A stretch of 64,000 nucleotides of DNA, taken from contig NZ_CP045701.2 of assembly GCF_009601685.2 (NCBI RefSeq), positions 6,262,001-6,326,000 on the forward strand, given 5' to 3'. Position numbers and translations under genes: made by a program. Under the pieces are notes generated by a model. That model was not told the origin of the DNA, did no database searches, and saw only the letters and a list, made by a program, of their open reading frames with translations. This document shows positions 1 to 8,604 of this stretch, in pieces (the first letter of the stretch is position 1; each line of letters opens with the position of its first letter). Source of the DNA: Pseudomonas brassicacearum. GTDB lineage: Bacteria > Pseudomonadota > Gammaproteobacteria > Pseudomonadales > Pseudomonadaceae.

Positions 1-659
1 AATTCGCGGACCAGCCGACCGTCTTCCCCGATAAGCCCCTGCTCGGCACCGAACAGCAGCAGCTTGTCGGCTGCCAGATCGATGGCCGCCCGGGTGGCAA
101 CGTCCTCACAGGCCAGGTTGAAGATCTCTCCGGTGGGCGAATAACCCAACGGCGACAGCAACACGATCGAGCGCTCGTCCAGCAGACGATTGATACCCTT
201 GCGATCGACCCGGCGCACTTCACCGGTGTGGTGATAATCCACGCCTTCGAGCACGCCGATGGGACGTGCGGTGACCAGGTTGCCGCTGGCGACCCGCAGC
301 CGCGAGCCCTGCATGGGCGAGGACGCCATGTCCATGGACAGCCGGGCCTCGATGGCGATGCGCAACTGGCCGACCGCGTCGATCACGCACTCCAGGGTCG
401 CGGCATCGGTGATGCGCATGCCGTGGTGGTAGTGCGGCGTGAGGCCCCGTGCAGCGAGGCGGGTCTCGATCTGCGGGCGCGAACCATGGACCAGCACCAG
501 GCGCACGCCGAGGCTGTGCAGCAGCACCAGGTCATGGACGATGTTGCCGAAATTAGGATGCTCCACCCCGTCGCCAGGCAGCATGACGACAAAGGTGCAA
601 TCGCGGTGGGCGTTGATGTAGGGCGAAGCGTGACGAAGCCAATTGACGTATTCGGGCAT
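1..659 (-). CDS. argA: Amino-acid N-acetyltransferase (N-acetylglutamate synthase), partial
   Basis: First step of arginine synthesis: acetyl-CoA plus glutamate gives N-acetylglutamate. The N-terminal 219 codons are in the window; the C-terminal GNAT half lies beyond base 1. The visible part is the amino-acid-kinase-like domain that binds the arginine inhibitor, opening MPEYVNWLRHASPYINAHRD and carrying the family motifs LVLVHGSRPQIE and LLSPLGYSPTGEIFNLACED. The ATG at 659 is chosen because it gives the usual N-terminus, with AGG a few bases upstream. argE lies just upstream on the same strand. Identification is firm. Confidence 0.95.
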   Translation of the reverse strand, partial: MPEYVNWLRHASPYINAHRDCTFVVMLPGDGVEHPNFGNIVHDLVLLHSLGVRLVLVHGSRPQIETRLAARGLTPHYHHGMRITDAATLECVIDAVGQLRIAIEARLSMDMASSPMQGSRLRVASGNLVTARPIGVLEGVDYHHTGEVRRVDRKGINRLLDERSIVLLSPLGYSPTGEIFNLACEDVATRAAIDLAADKLLLFGAEQGLIGEDGRLVRE

Positions 660-797
660 GAACCTGGACCTGTAATAAATAACAGCCAAAAAAAAGACGA
701 AACAGAACGCACAACGGGCTGGTGGTTATCGTCGGAACAGGCTTGGCGACACGCGCGCTCTCCTCATGTGATGAATACGGCCCCGCAAGGGGGCAAT

Positions 798-1955
798 TTA
801 ACCGACCGTGGCCGGTGTCAGGCAGTAATGACCGATCAATTGTTGCAACAGCTGTACGGTAGGTTGCAAACGTGACATTTCTAGGTACTCGCCCGGCTGG
901 TGGGCGCAGGCGATATCGCCAGGGCCGAGCACCAGGGTTTCGCAGCCAAGGCGCTGAAGATAAGGCGCTTCGGTGCCAAACGCCACTGCTTCGGCACGAT
1001 GGCCGGTGAGTCGCTCGGCCACCCGCACCAGCTCGCAGTCTTCGGCCTGCTCGAAGGGTGGCACTTCAGGGAACAGCGGTGCGTAGTCGATCTTGACTTT
1101 ATGGCGTTCGGCGATGGGGTCGAGCTTCTGTTGGATCGCTGCCCGCAGCACTTGCGGATCCATGCCCGGCAAGGGCCGCAAGTCGAATTCCATGGAACAC
1201 TGGCCGCAGATCCGGTTGGGGTTGTCGCCACCATGGATGCAGCCGAAGTTCAGGGTCGGTTGCGGCACGGTGAACTGCGGGTTACGGAACTCACGCTGCC
1301 ATTGCAGGCGCAGCCCACGCAGTTCGCCCATGGCATCGTGCATGGCTTCCAGCGCGCTGTGGCCCAGGCTCGGGTCGGAGGAATGGCCGCTGCGCCCGAG
1401 AATGTCGATGCGCTCCATCATCACGCCTTTGTGCAGGCGAATCGGCTTGAGGCCGGTCGGCTCACCGATCACCGCCGCACGCCCCAGCGGTCGCCCGGCA
1501 TCGGCCAGGGCCCGGGCGCCGGCCATGGAGCTTTCTTCGTCACAGGTCGCGAGGATCAGCAGCGGTTGCTTGAACGGTTGGTCCAGCAGCGGCTTGACCG
1601 CTTCGATGACCAAGGCGAAAAAACCCTTCATGTCACAACTGCCCAGGCCCACCCAACGGCCATCGACCTCGGTGAGCTTCAGCGGATCGGTCTGCCACAA
1701 CGCGCCGTCGAACGGCACCGTGTCGCTGTGGCCAGCCAGCACCAGGCCGCCGGGGCCGCTGCCGAAACTGGCCAGCAGGTTGAATTTGCCGGGGCTGACC
1801 TGCTGGATATCACAGCAGAACCCAAGCTCAGTGAGCCAGCCTGCCAGCAGCTCGATCACGGCACTGTTGGACTGGTCCAGCCCAGGCTGGGTGCAACTGA
1901 CCGAAGGCGTGGCGATCAGGGCAGCGAATTGATCTTTCATGGAAGGCAAAGGCAT
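798..1955 (-). CDS. argE: Acetylornithine deacetylase
   Basis: Cytoplasmic zinc hydrolase of the M20/ArgE-DapE family that removes acetate from N-acetylornithine (385 aa, normal length). Metal-ligand motifs are visible: LAGHSDTVP (His76, Asp78), GSCDMKG (Asp108) and TCDEESS (Glu140/Glu141, with the general base). The frame is open further upstream to 2027, but the ATG at 1955 has a GGAG Shine-Dalgarno at good distance and gives the family N-terminus MPLPSMKDQFAALIA. It lies upstream of argA on the same strand with a gap of about 140 bases, so the pair may be co-transcribed. Confidence 0.96.
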   Translation of the reverse strand: MPLPSMKDQFAALIATPSVSCTQPGLDQSNSAVIELLAGWLTELGFCCDIQQVSPGKFNLLASFGSGPGGLVLAGHSDTVPFDGALWQTDPLKLTEVDGRWVGLGSCDMKGFFALVIEAVKPLLDQPFKQPLLILATCDEESSMAGARALADAGRPLGRAAVIGEPTGLKPIRLHKGVMMERIDILGRSGHSSDPSLGHSALEAMHDAMGELRGLRLQWQREFRNPQFTVPQPTLNFGCIHGGDNPNRICGQCSMEFDLRPLPGMDPQVLRAAIQQKLDPIAERHKVKIDYAPLFPEVPPFEQAEDCELVRVAERLTGHRAEAVAFGTEAPYLQRLGCETLVLGPGDIACAHQPGEYLEMSRLQPTVQLLQQLIGHYCLTPATVG

Positions 1956-2113
1956 CGCTGACTCCGGGCTTACAGATTGATGTCCATCATAGAACCATCC
2001 GGCGCCAGGAATAAACCGTCGCAGCACCTAGGGCGGGTGAGTCCTGTACACTGCACGGCCTTGGCAGCCACACCTTCCCCCGGCTGCACACCCGATCCCT
2101 GGATTTTCCGGCC

Positions 2114-3481
2114 ATGCAGAAAGAAACCGAAATCAAACTCCGCGTCAGCCGCGAGACCCTGGCAGCCTTGCGCGAGCATCCGCTGCTGAAAAAACGCAAC
2201 AAGAGTGGCTGGGAACGCCACGAACTGATGAACCAGTATTTCGACACGCCGGAGCGTGACCTGGCACGGGCCAAGGTCGCCCTGCGCCTGCGTCGCGACG
2301 GCGAAGAGGTGATCCAGACCCTCAAGACCCGCGGCCAGAGCGTTGCCGGCCTGTCCGAGCGCAACGAGTACGATTGGCACCTGCCCAAGGCCAAGCTCGA
2401 CCTGAAAAAACTCGACGGTGAATGCTGGCCCGAAGCCTTGACCGAACTGGACAAGAAAACCCTCAAGGCCATCTTCACCACCGATTTCGTTCGCGAACGC
2501 GCTGAAATCGCCTGGGGCCGTGGCAAAAGCAAGGTGGTCATCGAAGCCGCCCTGGACCTGGGCCATGTGGTGGTCGGCAAGCAGAAGGAAGAAATCTGCG
2601 AACTGGAGCTGGAACTGCGCGAAGGCGAACCCGCCGCCCTGCTGGAACTGGCCGCCGAGCTGGCCGCGACCCTGCCCTTGATGCCTTGCGACATCAGCAA
2701 GGCCGAGCGTGGCTATCGCCTGTATGACGCAGGCAGCTACGCCCTGAGCCTACCAGCGCCACAACTGACCGCCGAAACGCCGCTGGATGACGCCTTCGCC
2801 GCGCTGAGCTGGCATCTGCTCGGCAGCAGCCAGCGCTTGGCCGAGCAGTACCGTTTCAACGGTCACTGGCGCCTGCTGCAGGACTGGGTGGAAAACCTCG
2901 CCGAACTGCGTGCCCTGCTCAGCAGCCTCGGCCAGGCCGCGCCGCGCCAATCGACCCACGACTTGCGCCTGGCCCTGGACGCGTTGCTGGAAGACTGGCG
3001 CCCACTGGTCCAGGCCGGCCTGGATGACGAAGACGTGCGCAAGGCGGCGCCGGAACAGTTCCTTGAAGAGCTGCAAGACCCGCGCTGGGGCCTGTTTTCC
3101 CTCAACACTTCACGCTGGCTGCTGGCTCGCAGCTGGGCCGCCGAGCGCAACACCCGTGGCAATCGCCAGGGCGCGGCGCAACTGGGCAGCTGGCTGCCGC
3201 GCCTGCTGGGCGAAGAGTCCTCGTCCCTGCAACTGCAACGCTATCAGCAGCAACCGGAAGACCTGGCCGAGCAACTGCCGCGCATCGAACGCATCCAGGC
3301 CTGGCTGCACCACGCCCGCCATGTGCTGGAGATCCCGGAAATGGATCGCCTCTACGGCGAGCTGAACAAACTGGCGCAACTGGCCAACCAGCCGATCACC
3401 GACGAAACGCTGGATGCGCGCAAGCAGCAGGCAATTGCGGTTTACCAGAATCGGGCCTGGAAGACTTTGCTGCGCCTGTAA
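2114..3481 (+). CDS. CYTH and CHAD domain protein (YgiF-like inorganic triphosphatase family)
   Basis: 455 aa. The N-terminal half (about 1-200) is a CYTH tunnel domain: the signature ExExK is residues 4-8 (ETEIK), followed by alternating charged strands such as ALRLRRDGE and LELELREGE. The C-terminal half (about 220-455) is a helical CHAD domain rich in His, Arg and Asp, for example THDLRLALDALLEDWRPL. E. coli YgiF, with the same architecture, hydrolyses inorganic triphosphate, and CHAD domains bind polyphosphate. Polyphosphate enzymes ppx/ppk lie 35 kb away in this window. The substrate here is inferred from the family. Transcribed divergently from argE. Confidence 0.88.
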   Translation: MQKETEIKLRVSRETLAALREHPLLKKRNKSGWERHELMNQYFDTPERDLARAKVALRLRRDGEEVIQTLKTRGQSVAGLSERNEYDWHLPKAKLDLKKLDGECWPEALTELDKKTLKAIFTTDFVRERAEIAWGRGKSKVVIEAALDLGHVVVGKQKEEICELELELREGEPAALLELAAELAATLPLMPCDISKAERGYRLYDAGSYALSLPAPQLTAETPLDDAFAALSWHLLGSSQRLAEQYRFNGHWRLLQDWVENLAELRALLSSLGQAAPRQSTHDLRLALDALLEDWRPLVQAGLDDEDVRKAAPEQFLEELQDPRWGLFSLNTSRWLLARSWAAERNTRGNRQGAAQLGSWLPRLLGEESSSLQLQRYQQQPEDLAEQLPRIERIQAWLHHARHVLEIPEMDRLYGELNKLAQLANQPITDETLDARKQQAIAVYQNRAWKTLLRL

Positions 3482-3490
3482 TATCGCCAT

Positions 3491-3580
3491 CGCGAGCAAG
3501 CTCGCTCCCACATTGGATCAGTGCTGTACACACATCTTGTGGCCACTGAAGATCAACTGTGGGAGCGAGCTTGCTCGCGA
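3491..3580. repeat. REPIN: paired inverted REP sequences (GTGGGAGCGAGC family)
   Basis: Two 22-base REP arms face each other at 3491-3512 and 3559-3580. The right arm begins GTGGGAGCGAGCTTGC and the left arm is its near-exact reverse complement; the spacer is about 46 bases. Each arm is itself an imperfect hairpin (GAGCGAGC TTGC TCGC). The element fills the gap between the convergent CYTH-CHAD and Lrp genes, where it could also act as a bidirectional terminator. REPINs of this kind are common in P. fluorescens-group genomes and are mobilised by RAYT transposases; none is present here. Confidence 0.9.
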
Positions 3581-3609
3581 AGGGGCCGGCACATTCACCT
3601 CAGATCCAA

Positions 3610-4080
3610 CTATCGCAGCACCGGCAAACTCGTCGTCGACTTGATCTCCGACAGCGCCACGATCGAGTTCACTTCCTGGATCCCCGGCACCATCGACAGC
3701 TTTTCGAAAAAGAATCGCTCATACGCCTCGATGTCCGCCGTGACGATGCGCAGCAGAAAATCCACCGACCCCATCAGCACGTAACATTCCAGCACTTCGG
3801 GGAAGCCGCGGATCGCCTCGGTGAACTCGGTAAAGTTCGAACGACCGTGGGCGTTGAGTTTGATCTCAGCGAATATCTGCGTGTTGAGGCCGATTTTCTT
3901 GCGATCCAGCAGGGTCACCTGGCCGCGGATGATGCCCTCCTCCTTCATCCGCTGGATCCGCCGCCAGCATGGCGATTGAGACAAGCCGACCTGTTCGGCG
4001 ATCTGCGCACTGGACAGCGAGGCATCCTCCTGCAGCAGCGCCAGTATCCTGCGGTCGTAGCCATCCAATTCGCTGTGCAT
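3610..4080 (-). CDS. Lrp/AsnC family transcriptional regulator
   Basis: 156 aa, typical length. An N-terminal AsnC-type helix-turn-helix (about 3-60: LDGYDRRILALLQEDAS, then SSAQIAEQVGLSQSPCWRRI) is followed by a RAM/ACT-like ligand-binding and oligomerisation domain (VLECYVLMGSVDFLLRIV). These proteins usually sense amino acids and control neighbouring genes. It is transcribed away from the 112-aa ACT-like gene, with 126 bases between them, so that gene is the obvious candidate target. The effector is unknown. Confidence 0.93.
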   Translation of the reverse strand: MHSELDGYDRRILALLQEDASLSSAQIAEQVGLSQSPCWRRIQRMKEEGIIRGQVTLLDRKKIGLNTQIFAEIKLNAHGRSNFTEFTEAIRGFPEVLECYVLMGSVDFLLRIVTADIEAYERFFFEKLSMVPGIQEVNSIVALSEIKSTTSLPVLR

Positions 4081-4113
4081 GAATAAACCCGAAATAATTG
4101 ATTTAGAGAATCA

Positions 4114-4132
4114 GGCGATTCGAAACTTCGCC
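4114..4132. promoter_or_regulatory. Inverted repeat in the Lrp / ACT-like divergent promoter region
   Basis: GGCGA at 4114-4118 and TCGCC at 4128-4132 form an interrupted palindrome near the middle of the only intergenic region the two genes share. Position and symmetry would suit a regulator site. The arms are only five bases long, so this may be chance. Confidence 0.25.
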
Positions 4133-4206
4133 AGAGTTACTCATTTTAGATAAGAAATACCTCGGGTCGCATGTAAATATTTCTCCCGTCACCCAGGAGA
4201 CCGAAC

Positions 4207-4545
4207 ATGCCCCCACTCGAAGCCGTTGCCATTGCCCCGACCCGCGCCGACGTCTGGCACGCCGCCCATACCCATTGTCGGGCGAGGTACCAGATACTGG
4301 CCGAAGCCGAACCGGATTTACTGTGCCGGGCGATGAACCTGTTTGCCTTGCAGGGCCTGACGCCGCAGCAGGTTCAGGTCGAGCGACTCGACGATGTGCT
4401 GTCGCTGGACATCGTCATGGATGGGTTGAGCTGGCACCGTGCCCAGGTCATCGCTGAAAAATTACGTAACTTGATCAGCGTCTGTTCGGTGGACTTGCAA
4501 GACGCTGATATTGCGCACGTTGGGCCGGCCCAGACCGCCTGTTGA
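4207..4545 (+). CDS. Small ACT-like domain protein, function unknown
   Basis: 112 aa with no signal peptide or membrane segment. I do not recognise it by name. The pattern from residue 27 on reads as strand-helix-strand-helix-strand (RYQILAEAEPD / LLCRAMNLFALQGL / QVQVERLDDVLSLDIVMDGL / WHRAQVIAEKLRNLI / SVCSVDL). This resembles a lone ACT domain such as the regulatory small subunits of acetolactate synthase. It faces an Lrp/AsnC regulator, whose own C-terminal domain is ACT-like. Shine-Dalgarno AGGAG lies seven bases before the ATG. The fold call is by eye only. Confidence 0.6.
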   Translation: MPPLEAVAIAPTRADVWHAAHTHCRARYQILAEAEPDLLCRAMNLFALQGLTPQQVQVERLDDVLSLDIVMDGLSWHRAQVIAEKLRNLISVCSVDLQDADIAHVGPAQTAC

Positions 4546-4689
4546 ATGCCCAAGGGCAAGAATTGGTAACTCATTGGTCGGGTAGTGGCCCAACGGTCCA
4601 CGGGGTCGGGACTATTCTTTTGCAGACCGAGCGAGGACGCCGAAGCGTCTGTATCGCGGCTTTGCTGCAATTGTCCAATAGGAACCCGC

Positions 4690-6474
4690 ATGTCCACCAA
4701 ACACGCCACTCAGGACCGCTGGCTGGACCTCAACGATCTGCTGCGCCAACTGGTCACCCAGGGCCTCATCAGCCAGGATTCGGCTGAAACCGCGCTGAAC
4801 GCCCGCCGACGCCATAGCGCCAATAGCCAGTTGCATCCGCTGGAGTTCATCGCCAACCAGCACTTGGACGATCTCAGCCGACCTGGCAAGCACCTGGACC
4901 TGGAGAACCTGACCCTGTGGTTGTCCCAACAGGCCGGCCAGCCGTACATGCGCATCGACCCGTTGAAAATCAACGTCGCGGCCGTGACGCCCTTGATGTC
5001 CTACGCCTTTGCCCAGCGCCACAAGATCCTCGCGGTGGCGGTCGATCGTGACACCGTCACCGTCGCCAGCGCACAGCCCTACGTCAACAGCTGGGAAGCC
5101 GACCTGACCCACGTGCTCAAGCTGCCGATCCAGCGGGTGGTCGCCAACCCGGTGGACATCCAGCGCTTGAGCGTGGAGTTCTATCGCCTGGCCAAATCGG
5201 TCAGCGGCGCCACCACGGTCGATCAGCAACCGAGCAACCTGAGCAACTTCGAACAATTGCTCAACCTGGGCGCCAGTGACCAGGAGCCGGACGCCAACGA
5301 CGCCCACATCGTCAATATTGTCGACTGGCTGTTCCAGTACGCCTTCCAGCAGCGTGCCAGTGATATCCACATCGAACCGCGCCGCGAACAGGGCACCGTG
5401 CGGTTTCGCATCGACGGAGTGCTGCACACCGTCTACCAGTTCCCGCCGCAGGTCACGATGGCGATCGTCAGCCGCCTCAAGAGCCTGGGGCGGATGAACG
5501 TCGCAGAAAAACGCAAACCCCAGGACGGCCGGGTCAAGACCAAGACGCCGGACGGCGGCGAAGTGGAATTGCGCCTGTCGACCTTGCCCACCGCGTTCGG
5601 CGAAAAAATGGTCATGCGGATCTTCGACCCGGAAGTGCTGCTCAAGGATTTCGACCAACTCGGCTTCTCCGCCGACGACCTGCGGCGCTGGCAGGACATG
5701 ACCCGCCAGCCCAACGGCATCATCCTGGTGACCGGGCCTACCGGTTCCGGCAAGACCACCACGCTCTACACCACCCTCAAGAAACTGGCGACGCCGCAAG
5801 TGAACCTCTGCACCATCGAGGACCCGATTGAAATGGTCGAGGCCTCCTTCAACCAGATGCAGGTCCAGCACAACATCGACCTCTCCTTCGCCGCCGGGGT
5901 GCGGGCCCTGATGCGACAAGACCCGGACATCATCATGATCGGTGAGATCCGCGACCTGGAGACCGCCGAAATGGCGATCCAGGCGGCGCTCACCGGGCAC
6001 CTTGTCCTGTCGACGCTGCACACCAACGACGCGCCGAGCGCAATCAGTCGCCTGCTGGAGCTGGGTGTGCCCCATTACCTGATCAAGGCCACCGTGCTCG
6101 GGGTCATGGCCCAGCGACTGGTGCGCACCCTGTGCCCACATTGCAAGACGCCCCTGGCCCTGGACGAAGACGACTGGCAAACCCTGACGCGTCCCTGGCA
6201 GGCCCCGCTGCCCAGCAATGCGCAGCAGGCGGTCGGTTGTTCGGAATGCCGCGATACCGGCTATCGTGGGCGTGCTGGGGTATACGAAATCATGCAACTG
6301 ACCGACAGCGTCAAGGCCTTGATCCACCCTGACACCGACCTGCTGGCAGTGCGCCGCCAGGCATTCAAGGAAGGCATGCGCAGCCTGCGACTGTCGGGGG
6401 CACAAAAGGTGGCGGCGGGTTTGACCACGGTCGAGGAAGTGCTGCGGGTGACGCCGCAGAGCGAGCAGAAGTAG
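4690..6474 (+). CDS. GspE/PilB-type secretion ATPase, orphan
   Basis: 594 aa. Hexameric ATPase of the type II secretion / type IV pilus family. An N-terminal MshEN/GSPII_E-N-like region (about 10-190) precedes the motor domain: Walker A GPTGSGKTTT near 348-357, Asp box TIEDPIEM, Walker B DIIMIGEIRD, His box LVLSTLHTND, and a tetracysteine zinc element (CPHCK ... CSECRDTGYRGR). The frame opens at 4585, but the ATG at 4690 follows a GGA-containing ribosome site and fits the family length. No other secretion or pilus gene is nearby, so its machine lies elsewhere. Confidence 0.9.
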   Translation: MSTKHATQDRWLDLNDLLRQLVTQGLISQDSAETALNARRRHSANSQLHPLEFIANQHLDDLSRPGKHLDLENLTLWLSQQAGQPYMRIDPLKINVAAVTPLMSYAFAQRHKILAVAVDRDTVTVASAQPYVNSWEADLTHVLKLPIQRVVANPVDIQRLSVEFYRLAKSVSGATTVDQQPSNLSNFEQLLNLGASDQEPDANDAHIVNIVDWLFQYAFQQRASDIHIEPRREQGTVRFRIDGVLHTVYQFPPQVTMAIVSRLKSLGRMNVAEKRKPQDGRVKTKTPDGGEVELRLSTLPTAFGEKMVMRIFDPEVLLKDFDQLGFSADDLRRWQDMTRQPNGIILVTGPTGSGKTTTLYTTLKKLATPQVNLCTIEDPIEMVEASFNQMQVQHNIDLSFAAGVRALMRQDPDIIMIGEIRDLETAEMAIQAALTGHLVLSTLHTNDAPSAISRLLELGVPHYLIKATVLGVMAQRLVRTLCPHCKTPLALDEDDWQTLTRPWQAPLPSNAQQAVGCSECRDTGYRGRAGVYEIMQLTDSVKALIHPDTDLLAVRRQAFKEGMRSLRLSGAQKVAAGLTTVEEVLRVTPQSEQK

Positions 6475-6501
6475 CGACGGGAAGTTGATCTCCGCTGAGC
6501 C

Positions 6502-6640
6502 GTAGCAGCTGTGTAGGAGCTGTGTAGGAGCTGTGTAGGAGCTGTCGAGTGCAACGAGGCTGCGATCTTGTCCCAGACAATTGCGCCGGAAGTGAAAGAT
6601 CAAGATCAAAAGATCGCAGCCTTCGGCAGCTTCTACAGGG
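6502..6640. repeat. REPIN (GTAGGAGCTG family) with three tandem 11-mers
   Basis: Imperfect inverted repeat whose left arm reads GTAGGAGCTGTCGAGTGC.. CGAGGCTGCGATCTT and whose right arm reads GATCGCAGCCTTCGGCAG. The left tip is expanded into three copies of TGTGTAGGAGC at 6510-6542. A short GATC-containing repeat (GATCAAGATCAAAAGATC) lies in the inner right arm at 6598-6615. The remainder of the gap to 6749 shows no gene. Confidence 0.88.
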
Positions 6641-6749
6641 CTCAACGTGTCACTAAATCTCCACGGCACAAGGACTATAGGGAAGATAATGGCCGCTTGC
6701 CTTACACTCAGGGCTCGCAGGTCCATCTCAATTCACACAAGGAACCGTC

Positions 6750-7670
6750 ATGCAGATCGGCAGTGTACTTTTACTTTTCATCGGCCTCGTGGTCGCCATT
6801 CTATTCATGGGTTTCAAGGTCGTGCCCCAGGGCTACCAATGGACCGTCGAGCGGTTCGGCCGCTACACCAACACCCTCAAGCCCGGCCTGAACATCATCA
6901 TTCCGGTGATGGATCGCATCGGTCGCAAGATCAACGTGATGGAAAGCGTGCTGGACATCCCGCCCCAGGAAGTCATTACCGCCGACAACGCCACGGTACA
7001 GATCGACGCCGTGTGTTTCTTCCAGGTGGTCAACACCGCCCAGGCCGCCTACGAGGTCAACAACCTCGAACACGCCATCCGCAACCTGCTGCAGACCAAT
7101 ATCCGTACCGTGCTGGGGTCCATGGAGCTGGACGCGATGCTGAGCCAGCGCGACGGTATCAACGAAAAACTGCTGCGCACCGTCGATGAAGCCACGGCGC
7201 CGTGGGGTATCAAGATCACCCGGATCGAGATCAAGGACATCAGCCCGCCGGCCGACCTGATGGCCGCCATGTCGGGGCAGATGAAAGCCGAACGTATCAA
7301 GCGTGCCCAGATCCTCGAAGCCGAGGGCCTGCGAGCGTCGGCGATTCTCACTGCCGAAGGCAAAAAGCAGGCGCAGATCCTCGAGGCCGAGGGCAGCCGT
7401 CAAGCCGCATTCCTGGAGTCCGAGGCCCGCGAACGCCAGGCACAAGCCGAAGCGCTGGCCACCCAGGTGGTGTCCCAGGCGATTGCCGACGGCAACGTCC
7501 AGGCCGTGAACTACTTCGTCGCGCAGAAATACATCGATGCGCTGGGCAAACTGGCTTCGGCCAACAACAGCAAAGTAATCCTGATGCCTCTGGAAGCCAG
7601 CCAGGTCATTGGTGCGGTCGGCGGCATTGGCGAGATCGTCAAAGCCACCTTCGACAGCAAGAAAGCCTGA
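6750..7670 (+). CDS. SPFH/band-7 (stomatin-like) membrane protein, QmcA-type
   Basis: 306 aa. One N-terminal membrane segment (about 3-24, [17 protein letters not shown]) is followed by the SPFH domain ([15 protein letters not shown], then [20 protein letters not shown]), a long Glu/Ala-rich coiled coil (about 180-245, repeats of AEG.. [14 protein letters not shown]) and a short C-terminal tail. Such proteins form large membrane-bound assemblies linked to membrane quality control. The NfeD gene begins ten bases after its stop, the classical slipin/NfeD pairing. Shine-Dalgarno AAGGA precedes the ATG. Confidence 0.93.
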   Translation: MQIGSVLLLFIGLVVAILFMGFKVVPQGYQWTVERFGRYTNTLKPGLNIIIPVMDRIGRKINVMESVLDIPPQEVITADNATVQIDAVCFFQVVNTAQAAYEVNNLEHAIRNLLQTNIRTVLGSMELDAMLSQRDGINEKLLRTVDEATAPWGIKITRIEIKDISPPADLMAAMSGQMKAERIKRAQILEAEGLRASAILTAEGKKQAQILEAEGSRQAAFLESEARERQAQAEALATQVVSQAIADGNVQAVNYFVAQKYIDALGKLASANNSKVILMPLEASQVIGAVGGIGEIVKATFDSKKA

Positions 7671-7679
7671 GGCACGCAT

Positions 7680-8129
7680 ATGTGGGTGTTCCTGCAACAC
7701 ATGTCGTACTGGGACTGGCTGGCGCTGGGCGTGATCCTGCTGATCCTCGAAGTGTTCGGCGCCGGCGGCTACCTGCTGTGGATCGGCATGGCCGCCGCGG
7801 CTGTCGGCGTGCTCACGTTCCTTCTGCCGCAGATGGCGTGGGAGCTGCAGTTCCTGCTGTTCGGCCTGTTCGCCATCGCAACGGCGCTGTATTGGTGGCG
7901 ACGCCAGCGCAGCGCTGTTCGCGAAAGCGATCAGCCGCACCTGAACCTGCGCGGGCAAGAGCTGATCGGCAAGGTCTTCCAGGTTCATGAAGCGATTGTC
8001 GATGGCCGCGGCAAGATCAAGGTGGCCGACAGTGTATGGCTGGCCAAGGGCCCCGAGTCGGCCGTGGGCACGCGGGTCAGGGTGGTGGCGCAGGAAGGCG
8101 CGGTGCTGCAGGTGGAGCGGGCTGACTGA
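7680..8129 (+). CDS. NfeD family membrane protein (short form)
   Basis: 149 aa. Two or three membrane helices fill residues 10-75 (LALGVILLILEVFGAGGYLLWIG; FLLFGLFAIATALYWW). A soluble OB-fold domain follows, about 85-149 (GQELIGKVFQVHEAIVDGRGKIKVADSVW). The short form lacks the ClpP-like protease domain. It is encoded immediately after its SPFH partner and almost surely co-transcribed with it. The OB domain is thought to help SPFH oligomers assemble. Confidence 0.9.
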   Translation: MWVFLQHMSYWDWLALGVILLILEVFGAGGYLLWIGMAAAAVGVLTFLLPQMAWELQFLLFGLFAIATALYWWRRQRSAVRESDQPHLNLRGQELIGKVFQVHEAIVDGRGKIKVADSVWLAKGPESAVGTRVRVVAQEGAVLQVERAD

Positions 8130-8197
8130 GGAGTCATGGAACTGAACAGAGGCGCAGGTAATCCAACGTGATAGTTAACCCAGTGGAGTCACCTATC

Positions 8198-8515
8198 ATG
8201 CGTCTCAAACTTGCTGTCGCTACCCTAGCCTTGCTGTCTCTTCCTGTTGGCTCGGCAATGGCTGACACGTTTTGGCGTAACGTCATCTCATCCGGTGCGA
8301 CTACCGGTTCCACCTACCTGACTTTCAAGGATCACAAGCTGATCGTCGCCGCCCAGGACGACGCCGGCAGCTTCGTCGCCAGTGACGGCGGTATTCGGGG
8401 CCCCTACCTGGAAGCGGCGATGCAGAAAGTGCGTGCCGATAACCCAGGCCTGCAAGCCACCGACATGGAACTGGCCAACGCGATCCTGGCGAAAAACGCC
8501 GTCGCCCAGGATTGA
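8198..8515 (+). CDS. Small secreted DUF2388 protein
   Basis: 105 aa. A Sec signal peptide (MRLKLAVATLALLSLPVGSAMA, cleavage after residue 22) precedes a compact domain starting DTFWRNVISSGATTGSTYLT, which I recognise as DUF2388, a family known mainly from Pseudomonas. The ATG at 8198 is chosen because it begins the signal peptide and follows GGAG. The function is unknown; periplasmic location is inferred. A strong terminator follows. Confidence 0.82.
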   Translation: MRLKLAVATLALLSLPVGSAMADTFWRNVISSGATTGSTYLTFKDHKLIVAAQDDAGSFVASDGGIRGPYLEAAMQKVRADNPGLQATDMELANAILAKNAVAQD

Positions 8516-8526
8516 TTCAAGGCCAA

Positions 8527-8560
8527 TAAAAAATGCCGCTCGATTGAGCGGCATTTTTTT
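8527..8560. terminator. Bidirectional Rho-independent terminator
   Basis: Perfect 10-base stem AATGCCGCTC / GAGCGGCATT (8532-8541 and 8546-8555), loop GATT, A run on the left and T run on the right. It ends the DUF2388 gene on the plus strand and gcvTH on the minus strand. Confidence 0.95.
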
Positions 8561-8604
8561 GCCCGGTGAATGCCCCAAGGCTGTACTCACACATTAGATC
8601 CGGG

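Noticed and set aside
780..796. GC-rich hairpin just after argE as a terminator
   Set aside because: Stem of only about four or five pairs and no T run on the minus strand.
4612..6726. 704-codon open frame on the minus strand opposite the GspE-like gene
   Set aside because: It is antisense to a gene with intact ATPase motifs, its translation is His/Gly/Val-rich with no domain, and it runs through the REPIN. A high-GC shadow frame.
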